From Lucinisca nassula (lineage: Eukaryota; Mollusca; Bivalvia; Lucinida; Lucinidae): a stretch of 64,000 bases of DNA. Each line of letters opens with the position of its first letter. The first letter of the stretch is position 1. The notes under the pieces were generated by a model that was not told the origin of the DNA, ran no database searches, and was given only the letters and a program-made list of their open reading frames with translations. Position numbers and translations under genes: made by a program. Shown here one piece after another: positions 1 to 10,641 of this stretch. The stretch covers positions 145,748,675-145,812,674 of the forward strand of contig OY757010.1 of NCBI GenBank assembly GCA_963580285.1, given 5' to 3'.

Positions 1-1560
1 TTTTCAAGGTCACAGTGCTCAAAACATTGTCGAATTTTAGGCCAAAAAAGCTTGTCTGCACTCTATCTCCTGAACCAATGGATGGATTTTGTTCAAACTT
101 TGTACATAGTATAATTGGGATGGTCTCAAGAACTGATAAGATTTTGGTGACTTTGACCTAATTTTCAAGGTCACCACGGGACTAAGACTGTTAAAAATAA
201 GCTTGTCTGCACTCTATCTCCTGAACCAATGGATGGATTTGGTTCAAACTTGGTACATAAAGTAAGTGGGATAGTCTCTAGAACTGATTAGATTTTGGTG
301 ACCTTGACCTAATTTTCAAGGTCACCACGGGACTTAGACTTAAAAATAAACTTGTCTGCGCTCTATCTCCTGACCCGATGGATGGATTTGGTTCAAACTT
401 GGTACATAAGGTAAGTGGGACAGTCTTTAGAATTGATGAGATTTTGGTGACCTTGACCTAATTTTCAAGGTCACCAAGGGACTTAAAGTACAGACAAGCT
501 TATTTTTAACAGTCTATCTCCTGAGCCAATAGATGGATTTGGTTCAGACTTGGTACATAAGATAAATGGGATGGTCTCAAGGACTGATTAGATTTTGGTG
601 ACCTTGATCCAATTTTCAAGGTCACCACGGGTCTTAGGCTGTTAAAAATAAGCTTGCCTGTGCTCTTTCTCCTGAACCAATGGATGGATTTGGTTTAAAC
701 TTGGTACATAAGATAAGTGGGGTAGTCTCTAGAACTGATTAGATTTTGGTGACCTTTACCTAATTTTCAAGGTCACCAAGGGACTTAGACTGTTAAAAAT
801 AAGCTTGTCTGTACTCTATCTCCTGAACCAATGGATGGATTTGGTTCAGACTTGGTACATAAGATAAATGGGATGGTCTCAAGGACTGATTATATTTTGG
901 TGACCTTGACCCAATTTTCAAGGTCAACACGGGTCTTAGGCTGTTAAAAATAAGCTTGCCTGTCATCTTTCTCCTGAACAAATGGATGGATTTGGTTCAA
1001 ACTTGGTACATAAGATAAGTGGAGTAGCCTCTAGAACTGATTAGATTTTTGTGACCTTGACCTAATTTTCAAGGTCACCAAGGGACTTAGACTGTTAAAA
1101 ATAAGCTTGTCTGCACTTTATCTCCTGAACCATTGGATGGATTTAGTTCAGACTTGGTACATAAGATAAATGGGATGGTTTCAAGAACTAATTAGATTTT
1201 GGTGACCTTGATTTAATTTTCAAGGTCACCACAGGTCTTAGCACTGTTAAGAATAAGCTTGTATGCACTGTATCTCCTGAACCAGTAGATGGGTTTGGTT
1301 CAAACTTGGTACATAATACAAGTGGGATTGTCTCTAAAATTGATTAGATTTTGATGACGTTGACCTAATTATCAAGGTCACCATGGGACTAGACTGTTGA
1401 AAATAATCTTATCTGCACTGTTTCTCCTGAACCAATGGATGGATTTGGTTCAAACATGGTATATAATATAAGTGGGAACGGCTTAAGTACTGATTAGATT
1501 TTGGTGACCTTGACCCAATTTTCAAGGTCACCACAGGACTTAGACGTTAAAAATAAGCTT
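1..1560. repeat. Tandem satellite, ~148-bp unit, ~10 copies
   Basis: Each unit contains a TATCTCCTGAACCAATGGAT box, a GGTACATAA box, then TGACCTTGACC and TTTTCAAGGTCACC, about 148-150 bases apart from start to end of the array. The array is cut by the left window edge. It resembles the tandem cores of the pearl/HINE-like elements seen elsewhere in the window. One unit (488-513) carries an inverted block. No coding potential. Confidence 0.93.
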
Positions 1561-2470
1561 TCAGCACTCAGTCTCCTGAATGAGTTGATGAATAGAATTT
1601 TTGCAAGAAGACCATATACAAAAGAAACCACTCAGTTTCCTGAATGAGTGGATATATAGAATTTTTGTAAGAAGACCATATACAAAAGAAATGTCAAGAT
1701 GCTCTGGACTTCAAACTGGTGGGGGGGACATATGTTTTCCTCTGAAAACACTGTTCTAGTTTCTTCTAGTGGACCTCTATTAAGATTGTTCAAATTATAG
1801 TCCTGGGGCCAAAAATGCCCCTGCCCCAAGACCCTTTTGTTTTACATAGACTTATAAAGGGAAATCTTTAAAAATCTTCTTCTCTGAAACTGCAAGGCCC
1901 ATGTCTTTGATATTTGGTATGGAGCTTCATCTAGTGGACCTCTACCAAATGGTTCAAATTATAGCCCTCGGGTCACAAATGCCCCTCGGCCCGGGCCCTT
2001 TGGTTTTACATAGACTTATATAGAGATAATCTTTGAGAATCTTCTTCTCTGAAACAGCAAGTCTCAGGTCTTTGATATTTAGTGTGAAGCTTCATCTAGT
2101 GGACCTCTATCAAGATTGTTTAAATAATAGCCCAGAGGTCAAAAATGTCCCTGCCGCGGGGCCCTTTGGTTTTACATTTTGCACAGGCCTATAAGCTTAT
2201 AAAGGGAATATCTTAAAAATCTTCTTCTCTGATACCGCAAGGCCCAGGTCTTTGATATTTGGTGTGTAGCTTCATCTAGTGGACCTTTGCCAAGATTGTT
2301 CAAATTATAGCCTTTGTTGATATTTGGTATGAAGCTTCACCAATTTAGATCTCCCTCAATATTTTGCACATTATAGCCCTGGGGTCAATAATTGCCTTCC
2401 CCGGGGCCCACTTGTTACTCTATGGATCAGGTGAGCGATCCAGGGCCATCATGGCCCTTTTATTGTCCAT
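1561..2470 (+). mobile_element. 3' part of pearl/HINE-like tandem element (family A)
   Basis: A duplicated ~60-bp block (1566-1690) is followed by about 3.5 units of a ~180-bp repeat containing AATCTTCTTCTCTGAAAC, AGCTTCATCTAGTGGACC and CCCTTTGGTTTTACATAG. The same unit forms the arrays at 47700-51100. It ends near 2429-2455 with GTGAGCGATCCAGGGCC and the small hairpin GGGCCATCATGGCCC. That is the 3' terminus seen again at 25930-25961. Confidence 0.75.
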
Positions 2471-2770
2471 TTGTTAATCAGACATTTGTGCCAACCCAAG
2501 TGTTGCAAGTTCATTTCTCAAGAAATATAGGAGCTACACTAATGATAGCTGGTACAAACTTGGATTTTCTGATGGCAACTTGAAAGCATCCAAATTGACC
2601 TTGATATTTCATGGTAATGGCAGGTTATGGAACCATAGGTATTTGCATCTGTCCTTAGTGTTCATGTCTGTTTCTTAAGAACAGTAAGGATCAAAGAAAT
2701 GATAATTGGTACTTGGTACACACTTGCATCTTGGGATATCCGTTAAGCAATGCCGGTGTCATATAATATT
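2471..2770. other. Unassigned intronic sequence
   Basis: No exon, RNA gene or repeat copy shared with the rest of the window is seen here. The short open frame over 2392-2583 is not coding: it starts inside the repeat array and has no homology or splice context. Confidence 0.6.
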
Positions 2771-5031
2771 TTGACCCGCCTAAAAAGTGACCCGCGGGTC
2801 AATATATTATTATAATATTTTGACCCCCCTATAATATTTTGACCCCCCTCCCTAACTTCACAAAAGTTACATTTAAATGACCAAATATGGTGAGGTAACT
2901 GTTATGCAGTAAAACTATGACAATTGTGGTGGTTTTTCCTGCTGATTTTTACACTTGGGCAGTGTCTGAGGGTTGGGGTGGGATAGTTCTAGATCTGAAA
3001 ATCTACAGCAAGAATAATGACTATAATATATGAGAAAGGGCAATCATGTTTAAAGGGAAATGGCTAAAAAGCAGCAAAAAAGATAAAAAATAACAGAAAA
3101 AAACCACATGACTAAAATGGTATTGAGAGAGAACCAGCCTATGCACGTGGGGGGGGGGGGGGGGGGGTCAAATTATTATAGCTATAATAAAATGACCCAC
3201 CCTTTTTATGTGTTATTGATATACTGGTATTTAAGTTCATTCAATTAATTAAACTTTTCATTGAATTAGATGGCTTGTAATACACTAGATTCAGTAAGGT
3301 TCAGTATGTGGGAGGGGTTGTAACTTAATGACTTGAAATAAGGGGGGGGGGGGGGGTCAAATTATTATAGCTATAATAAAATGCCCCACCCTTACTATTT
3401 GTAATTAGTGTACTGGTATTTGAGTTCACACAGTTAAATTAAAACTTAAATTGCTTTATATGGCTAGAAATAGACTATATTCAGTAAGGTTCAGTATGTG
3501 GGAGGGGTTGTTACTTATTGACTTGAAATTGGCCGGGGGGGGGGGGGGGTCAAATTATTATAGCTATAATAAAATGCCCCACCCTTACTATTTGTAATTA
3601 GTGTACTGGTATTTGAGTTCACACAGTTAAATTAAAACTTATATTGCTTTATATGGCTAGAAATAGACTATATTCAGTAAGGTTCAGTATGTGGGAGGGG
3701 TTGTTACTTAATGACTTGAAATTGGGGGGAGGGTCAAATTATTATAGCTATAATAAAATGACCCACCCTTATTTTCTGTTATTGATATACTGGCATTTGA
3801 GTTCACTCAATAGATTAAACTTTTAATTGAATTAGATGGCTTGTAATACACTAGATTCAGTAAGGTTCAGTATGTGGGAGGGGTTGTAACTTAATGACCT
3901 GAAATGGGGCTATAATATAATGACCCACCCTTATTATCTGTTATTGATATATTGGTATTTGAGTTCATTCAATTAATTAAACTTTTCATTGAATTAGATG
4001 GATTGTAATACACTAGATTCAGTAAGGTTCACTGGTTCAGTATGTTGGAGGGATTGTAACTTAATGACTTTAAATGGGGGGGGGGGGGGTCAAATTATTA
4101 TAGCTATAATAATATGACCCACCCTTACTATTTGTAATTAGTGTACTGGTATTTGAGTTCACACAGTTAAATTAAAACTTAAATTGCTTTATATGGCTAG
4201 AAATAGACTAGATTCAGTAAGGTTCAGTAGTTGGGAGGGGTTGTTACTTAATGACTTGAAATTGAGGGGGGGTCAAATTATTATAGCTATAATAAAATGA
4301 CCCACCCTAATTATCTGTTATTGATATACTGGTATTTGAGTTCACTAAAAAAAAATTAAACTTTTAAAGCTGCTGGCCCACAGCTCAATATCGAAAATAT
4401 ATATTTTTTTTAAAAATCGCCTGAAACAGCTTATTGTGGAAGGAAATATAAAAAAATAACGATCCAATGTTGAAATCTTAAGAAATTTTCCGTATATTTG
4501 TAATTAAATGTCTTCAAATCCAAAAGCGTTTGCAACGGTTTTGAACGTTTGTATATAAATATGTGGCGTCTTGGTACCACACCACGCTAAATCGTTATTT
4601 TCAAAGTGAAATATATCTAAATTGTACGTAGATTATCCGATAATATTATGATCATTATATTTACTTATACACAGCCTTTCAAATACTACCTTTAGATTTT
4701 ATTCCTATTTTTGACATGAAATCCGTGGGCTAGCAGCTTTAATTGAATGAGATGGCTTGTAATACACTAGATTCAGTAAGGTTCAGTATGTGGGAGGGGT
4801 TGTTACTTAATGACTTGAAATTGGGGGGGGGGGGGGGGGGGGGTCAAATTATTATAGCTATAATAAAATGACCCACCCTTTTTATCTGCTATTGATATAC
4901 TGGTATTTGAGTTCACTCAATAGATTAAACTTTTAATTGAATTAGATGGCTTGTAATAGAAAAGATTCAGTAAGGTTCAGTATGTGGGTTGGGTTGTAAC
5001 TTAATGACCCCCCCCCCCCCCTCTTTTCTTG
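2771..5031. repeat. Tandem array of a TIR-bearing unit with poly(G)/poly(C) runs
   Basis: Units of about 162-196 bp meet at junctions of the form GGGGGTCAAATTATTATAG / CTATAATAAAATGACCCACC, near 3181, 3370, 3563, 3747, 3909, 4103, 4286 and 4857. Each junction is palindromic, so each unit starts and ends with inverted repeats of the other. G runs of roughly 10-20 precede most junctions, and the array ends in a C run at 5010. Body consensus includes TTGAGTTCACTCAAT, TTCAGTAAGGTTCAGTATG and GGGAGGGGTTGTAACTTAAT. Looks like a MITE amplified head to tail. The 371-bp element at 4368 interrupts one unit. Confidence 0.88.
4368..4738. mobile_element. 371-bp TIR element with TTAA target duplication
   Basis: AGCTGCTGGCCCAC at the left end and GTGGGCTAGCAGCT at the right end form 14-bp terminal inverted repeats with one mismatch. 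Both sides carry TTAA (4364-4367 and 4739-4742). Neighbouring array units have a single TTAA at the same position (AAACTTTTAATTGAAT), giving a clear empty site. TTAA is the signature of piggyBac-type insertion, though the terminal bases are not classic CCCT, so the superfamily is inferred. No ORF. Confidence 0.88.
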
Positions 5032-5039
5032 GAAGCAAC

Positions 5040-6021
5040 ACCCATTTCAAAAGAGAATATTATTCTGCATTATTTTGTCAAATGTGAAATGATTTGTTGA
5101 TATTATTGTCCAGTACTATTATTTTGAGTCCATTTCCTTTGTTGAAAAAGATACTGGGGGGGGGGGGGGGCCTGTAGAAAGTCAGTAAGTTTTTTTCTTA
5201 GTTTGATTTACACATGCATGGACCAGTGGATACTCAGCATTTAAGGGTACTCAAAGTGGTATGGTATGCTTATGGTAAGTGGTTCTTGTATCGAAATATA
5301 GACTTAAGAATTGCTATATTTAAAAAAAAAACAAAAAACTTCTACACATGCAAAAATGATTCCTTATCAAAGTAACATGCATTCTTATCAAAGCAACATG
5401 CACAAAACTTGAACATTATTTCAGCTTGTCTGTACTGTGTTGCACAAATCCTAAGGGTAATGTGCAAATGTTTTGAAAGATTCACTTAAACCTCTTTATA
5501 ACACTGTTCATTATAAAATGGTTTGGGTTTCAAAAAATGTGGGCCCCAAAACTATACACATTATATAGAAAAATGACCATAAGTGGGCGTTTTCTGTATA
5601 ATCTGCAAATTTTTGTTTGGATTCATCATGGTCATTTTACTTTAATTACCTTGAGGACTAGCTGTAATGCTCCTAAAATATTTACCAAATTTGTTTCATG
5701 ATCCAGCAAGGAGTCCAAAAAGTGCAGAAGGAGTGGCAAACAGTGTAGACCCTGATCAGACTGCTCCTAAAGGAGCAGTCTGATCTGGGTCTGCACTGTT
5801 TGCTTAGGCCTAACACAGCTGCTGCTACAGTGTTATAAAGTGATGTTAATCATTAACGCATTATCCTGCTGAACATGACATTCATCACCTTTGCAAACAG
5901 TGTAGATCCTAGACCCAGATCATACAGCTTCTGGGCTTCTGAAGTAGCCATATCAGAGTCATTCACTACCTTCCACTACCTTTGCAAACCGTGTAGATCC
6001 AGATCAGATGAATTCTAAAGA
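5040..6021. repeat. Cluster of decayed MITE-type repeats with hairpins
   Basis: 5485-5640 is a decayed relative of the TA-flanked foldback element at 8843. 5650-5815 belongs to a family also at 38430-38640 and 51440-51650, whose core is a hairpin: GCAAACAGTGTAGACC and its complement around GACTGCTCC/GGAGCAGTC (5738-5803). 5870-6010 holds further diverged copies of the GCAAACAGTGTAGATCC motif. 5156-5170 is a G run. No exon was found. Confidence 0.65.
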
Positions 6022-6320
6022 CGGCCCCCGGCCATCGGGGCTTGAAGAAATAGATGGGCTGCATGAAGCTTCCACTTAGAGCTGAAACCTGCTGCACACC
6101 GTCACTGGTAAACCATTTAGAGGATCTAAGCTTGCCCAGACAAAGTGGTGCGAGTTGGGCGGTCCATGCTTATAAACCCTATTTGTTTCATTGGGCGACA
6201 GGGCTGGAGATGTCATTTCATCTCATTGTCGGGTAAAAGTCCCACAAAATTGGAAGCAACGTCTCCAACATAACATATGCAGTGTTGACGGGACGTTAAA
6301 CCTCAAATCAAACAAACAAA
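6022..6320 (+). mobile_element. SINE family S (~300 bp), full-length copy
   Basis: It begins CGGCCCCCGGCCATCGGGG and ends ACGTTAAACCTCAAATCAAA plus a (CAAA)n tail, the consensus form of this window's most frequent SINE (about 14 copies, both strands). Landmarks are GGGCTGCATGATGCTTCCA, GGTAAACCGCTTAGAGG, GGTTTCATTGGGCGACAGG and CAAAATTGGAAGCAACG. The head has a CCCC...GGGG hairpin and no clear A/B boxes. Retroposition is shown by target duplications on other copies. Confidence 0.88.
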
Positions 6321-6532
6321 GATCCAGATTATACAGGTTTTTGGCTTCAATAGAATCCATATCAGATAGCTTCTGAAGAAGCCGTCTGATCAGGATCTAC
6401 ACTGTCATTCAGGATGCGAATTTTAATGAATATATCAAGTAATTTGATTGGTTGATAGTCGAAAATGGGTGTCACAAAATTAAATTATTCAGCAGGATAA
6501 GAGTTAAAAGTTTTTGATGTCTCCCTCTGTAG

Positions 6533-6616
6533 GCTGATGAGAGTGCAAAGAAGGGAAAGAAAGCACGCAATCCAGCAATGTTGGAACTTCAAGCAGAAGT
6601 TGATCTTATTAAACAG
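6533..6616 (+). CDS. NSD: NSD exon 1 of window: lysine-rich linker
   Basis: The acceptor ctccctctgtag precedes a 28-codon block in phase 0 that ends at donor gtatgc. The product is basic then acidic/hydrophobic (ADESAKKGKKARNPAMLE, then LQAEVDLIKQ). It has no recognisable domain, as expected for the low-complexity linker before the NSD PHD cluster. The call rests on clean splice borders, a phase compatible with the next exon, and lack of overlap with repeats in an otherwise repeat-filled region. It could be alternatively spliced; family similarity alone would not identify it. Confidence 0.7.
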
Positions 6617-6949
6617 GTATGCACAGTTAACTCTCATCCTGTTGAACCAGGATATGCTCTAACTTTGCAAACAGTGTAGATACAGATCAGATGGCTTCTG
6701 GTCAGTATCTACACTGTTTGGCATTAAGTTTTGTGAATTTGTTGGTTTTTGTTTGTTTGATTTTGGGTTTAACATCCCCATCAACACTGTAAAGGTCATT
6801 TTGGAGACATTGCTTCCAATTTTGTGGGACTTTTACCTGACATTGAGATGAAATGACATCTCAAGCCCTGTCGCCCAATGAAACCAATAGGGTTTATAAG
6901 CATGGATGGTCCGACTCATGCGCACCGCTTTGCCTGGGCAGGCTTAGAT

Positions 6950-7200
6950 AAATTATTGGTTTAGACTCATATTCTAGACAGGTTTTTAATTATTTGGACC
7001 CCATTTTGATTTATATCAGTCTTTGAATCGACTGCCTATTCGAAATTCGCAAAATTACAGTATGTTTCCTCTGGCTTTCTTTGCCGGATCATTACAGGGT
7101 CACTGATGAGGCTTTATTAGCCGAAACTACGTAGGTATGACCCATCTTCTTTCTTATGAATGTTTTCATTGCTCTTAAAGGAACTCATTTTTGATTTTTA
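6950..7200 (+). mobile_element. 251-bp hammerhead-bearing retrozyme-like insert
   Basis: It is inserted into the SINE at 6752-7313 with a 6-bp target duplication TTAGAT (6944-6949 and 7201-7206). It encodes no protein and contains a complete hammerhead ribozyme core. Short non-coding retroelements with hammerheads (retrozymes) and Penelope-like elements with hammerheads are known in bivalves; which of these it belongs to is inference. Confidence 0.72.
7097..7143 (+). ncRNA. Type I hammerhead ribozyme, short stem III
   Basis: Stem I is GGGTCA (7097-7102) pairing perfectly with TGACCC (7138-7143). The core CTGATGA is at 7103-7109. Stem II is GGCT/AGCC with a 5-base loop (7110-7122). GAAA is at 7123-7126. 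Stem III is three pairs (A-U, C-G, U-G) closed by a 5-base loop. The predicted cleavage is after GTA at 7137. All invariant hammerhead positions that I can place are present. A very short stem III is typical of animal retrozyme hammerheads, which often act as dimers. Confidence 0.85.
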
Positions 7201-7313
7201 TTAGATCCTCTTTGCGGTTTACCAGTACTCGTGTGCGGGTCGGATTCAGCTCTGTGTGGAAGCATCATGCAGCCCATATATTTCTTCACGCCCCGATAGG
7301 CGGGGGCGGTGAA

Positions 7314-8100
7314 TTTGTAGGAATAAATTACATCAAGTAATCTGATTGGTTGAAAGTTAGAAATGGGCATAGCTAAATTTATTCAGCATGACAAAGGTTC
7401 AAGTGAAGCTTGAATGATCCACATATACCTAGCATCCCATTTTCAGGACATTGACAATCAGGGGCTCTGATCAGGGTCTACACTGTTTGCTTGAAGTACA
7501 GGAAGTTTTTGAGAAACAGCAATTAAAAAGCCTGACAACTGTGTAGTTGAATGTGTACCTGTCCTTAGATATTAAGTGAATGATTCTATTGTTATATGTA
7601 TGTTAATACAGACATTACAGTGCCACCTTTAATCAGTAGTTAAAATACATTTGATAGCATTGCTAAAAGTGTCCTGTAGAAAAGGATTGATAGATCCCAT
7701 ATATGCAGAAATTTTGTGACTGATTAACAGTGTAAATGTTTATGCTTTTGTGCATTGAAACACTTCTAAGTAGCACAAGCCCTTGAAAGAAGGGTGAATT
7801 TGATTTTCTCCTAGGAAAATGACGTCCATGTGAATTTGCCCCCTGAAACCTCCCTTTTCAGAGGTATTTACTCAAAAGGAAGAAAAGTAACTCACAAAGC
7901 GAGTTGGCTCTCTAACCTTTCCAACTGGAAAGACAAGTACATATACATGTGTAAAGTATAAACGGTGTAGATCCAGATGAGACAACTCATTGTGAGCTGT
8001 CTCTTCAGGATCAAGAGTTTGCCATCCTTTAATGATTTTAATTAAACCCCTTATTTGCAAAAATGGATGTGGTCAGATTCATAGAGCAAAGAAATACAGG
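7314..8100. other. Intron sequence with scattered repeat fragments
   Basis: The end of a GCAAACAGTGTAGATC-type hairpin repeat (7440-7490; 7955-8020) is recognisable. Otherwise no gene or intact element is seen. Confidence 0.5.
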
Positions 8101-8202
8101 AGTTGAAGGGCTTAAAAAAAAGAGCTGTGCCCTTCATCAAAGTGTGGGTTATATTTTCTAGTCCTTTGGAGTCATTGATTTCACTGCGGAATTTATATTT
8201 GA

Positions 8203-8254
8203 GGGTCACTGATGAGGCCTAATTAGAGGAAACTATCTACCGGTAGTCTTGCCC
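8203..8254 (+). ncRNA. Degenerate second hammerhead
   Basis: GGGTCACTGATGAGG at 8203-8217 repeats the 5' half of the hammerhead at 7097. GGAAAC and GTAGTC follow. Stem III is longer here (ACTAT with GTAGT), but stem II is damaged (GGCC versus AGAG) and stem I is only partly paired (GGGTCA with TTGCCC). The following sequence also resembles the flank of the first copy (TTCCTTGCTTTCAAAGGA versus TTCATTGCTCTTAAAGGA), so the two are related insertions. Probably inactive. Confidence 0.55.
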
Positions 8255-8749
8255 AGAAAAGTCTTGTACATTCCATTGTCTTCATTTCTGTCCTGTATTC
8301 CTTGCTTTCAAAGGATTATCCCCTTTTTCAGAACATTTAACTTCGCCACAGCAGGTGTTGAGGGAATGTGTGATGGCCGTAAAAAGTCTCCCTACCGTTT
8401 GTCATAGTTTGGGTAATATTCTTAGTCCTTTAAAAGTAGTCCAACCTCCGCATTTGAAAGCATAAAGTTGTAGGAAAGCCACTTTAACTGGATTTGGATT
8501 TTTTTTTTATGTAAAATAACGAGTGGTTGCCTTGACTTATATTGCAAAACTGTGCAACCCTTACTGGTATTATAACCAGATTGAATCCAGAGATTTGTAT
8601 AAGAGTATGCATGGACAGATGTTGGTATTTGTAGCCTTTCTGTCAAATAGTTTTCCTTCATCAGTGACCTTAACCTAATTTTCTAGACCTGATGCTGGCA
8701 GATATGACCTTACTTTCTGTAGAATTCTTGTTTACCTTTGTTTTTCTAG

Positions 8750-8827
8750 TCGGCAGAATCTGTAATAGAAGAAGAAGAAGAAAAACCAAAGCTGAAGTCA
8801 GCGCAACGTGGTGCACCAGCAGAACCT
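8750..8827 (+). CDS. NSD: NSD exon 2 of window: acidic linker
   Basis: The acceptor tgtttttctag is followed by 26 phase-0 codons containing a run of five glutamates (SAESVIEEEEEKPKLKSA) and ends at donor gtaagt. It is charged and likely disordered, continuing the linker from the previous exon. A 218-bp TA-flanked foldback element begins only 15 bases after the donor site. Function is not deducible beyond linker; the call depends on splice signals and phase. Confidence 0.72.
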
Positions 8828-8842
8828 GTAAGTTACATAATA

Positions 8843-9060
8843 CACCACAACCTCTTTATAACACTTAATGGGGTCCAAAGCAGAAACCGTGTTACTTAAA
8901 CAACCGTGTAATATCCAAACAAAAAAAGTATAGATTTTATAGAAAAATGACCATTTATGGTCATTTTCTATATAATCTGTACATGTTTGGGATCCATCTT
9001 GAAACCGCGTTATGTCCATAACCGTGTTATAATGAGCCGTGTTATAGTGAGGTTGTGGTG
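8843..9060. mobile_element. 218-bp MITE, TA target site
   Basis: It starts CACCACAACCTCTTTATAAC and ends with the near complement GTTATAGTGAGGTTGTGGTG, flanked by TA on both sides (8841-8842, 9061-9062). The middle contains a second palindrome, AAAATGACCATTTATGGTCATTTT. TA duplication and TIRs suggest mobilisation by a Tc1/mariner-type transposase. A longer relative is at 18359-19412. Confidence 0.85.
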
Positions 9061-9933
9061 TACTTTCACTCTGACTGTTTTATACACATTAACCTCTTGA
9101 TATAGTATTTCAAAATGCAGTGAGACATGACTGCACTTTTAATTTTGAACTCGTCCATGTTTTAGGTAAGTCGCCATTATTTGGTATTTTACGTTGGGCG
9201 ATAAACTTTTAGTGAGATTCGTAGTGAATCGCATTTTCCACTTAACAACAACTTCTACATAATGACATTATCAAAAATCTTGTTTAGATGTTTAAAAATC
9301 TGTGAAAAAAGATATCCGAAACCTGCCTCCTCTAAAACATGGAATAGTCTTGTCACGCTTGAGCTTTGAACTCCCAAAGGTCGTTGATAAACTATAGCAC
9401 TGTTCTTACATCCAGTTTGGATATATTAACCCATTGTATACTAGTGGACTCTGCCATTGCTATATGTTAGACAAGTCCATTTGTAATATAAGGGGTGTAA
9501 GGCCTATTGTTTTTATTCTATATTTGATGGAAAATTCTGTTAGGGCTATTCCAGGAAAAAGTGTCACCGGGGGGTGGGCCGCAACTTTTTTTATGGGGTA
9601 CCCCCTAGGAATTAAAAATTAACTGAAGGGCACCACCAAAGAAAAAAATTTTCTAGGAACCCCCCACCCCAAGGAATTTAATTTTTGTAATTTATAGATA
9701 TTAACTTTTAGTCGTAACAAGCCGCTGCTGCATCAGATGGCTTGGAAGACCTGGGCCATGGTTGCAATCTTGTCCATAGACCAAGATGGAACTTTTATAA
9801 AATGCTTAACTTTTGTGCAAGAATAACACTATAGATTTCCGATTTTTGAGGGTCATGATATCAAGTCTATGCAATAAAGACCTTTGTAAACCCACTTTAT
9901 GAAGTAAAAGGAATTTACAGAAGTGTATATATT

Positions 9934-10641
9934 TGTTACCCCGTGCTCAAGGCAGAACTACGAGCCTCAGTTGTTTGTCATTTCTTTATTATACAAGAAA
10001 AAGGGCATCCCTAAAAAGACATAAAATACACATTGTTTACTAAATGCCCTCATGTACGAAGACGTACACAAATATGACAGTGTCGAAAACCAAAACCGGA
10101 GAATACTGGCTGTCAATAATACACACAAGAATATGATAAAACAACATAAATGGTCTTACATGACTTTAACAGAATCCTCTCACATGGGTGTTATAAATCC
10201 TCATCAGTAATAGACACTGAAGATGACATTTCACCATTCGCATTGTGTAAACTATTAATAGATACACAAATTTACACACAACAAATATAAACAGAATATC
10301 AATAAGACAATTAACCTGGAGAGTAAATAATCAGCCCTGTAGGCTATACATGATCAGCCATGTCAAAGTGAAGTTGACGATCGTCTACTCAGATGTGATC
10401 TTTTATGGTGTCTCTACACTCAGTATTGAATTTGAAAAATGCGCAATGCAACTAAATGCATCCACGTGAGATAAACATGCAAATGCGGTTGGGTGTTATA
10501 TTTTTAGTCAAGTGATGCACACATAGGTCATACACTCCTATTTTTATATGGATCGAAAAATAGACTGAAATTCCCGATAATCAAAATACGGAGAGGCCTA
10601 AGGGACGCTCAAAAAGTATTCTGTAAAGTCACTGTGTGACA
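9934..10641 (-). repeat. Ty3/gypsy 3' LTR (708 bp) in copy 1
   Basis: On the minus strand it begins TGTCACACAGTGAC just after a purine tract AGCAGGGGAGAA and ends GGGGTAACA, so TG...CA. An AATAAA lies near its 3' end. No partner 5' LTR is found, so the retrotransposon is truncated. Confidence 0.72.

Larger units (their letters stand above)
6752..7313 (-). mobile_element. SINE family S copy split by a 251-bp insert
   Basis: The tail end (6752-6949) and head end (7201-7313) are both present in minus orientation. They are separated by the hammerhead-bearing insert at 6950-7200. TTAGAT occurs on both sides of the insert and only once in other copies. Confidence 0.88.

Noticed and set aside
8658..8680. 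Hammerhead-like CTGATGA ... GGAAAAC on the minus strand
   Set aside because: Stem II is absent and no stem I partner is found; likely chance or a very decayed fragment.
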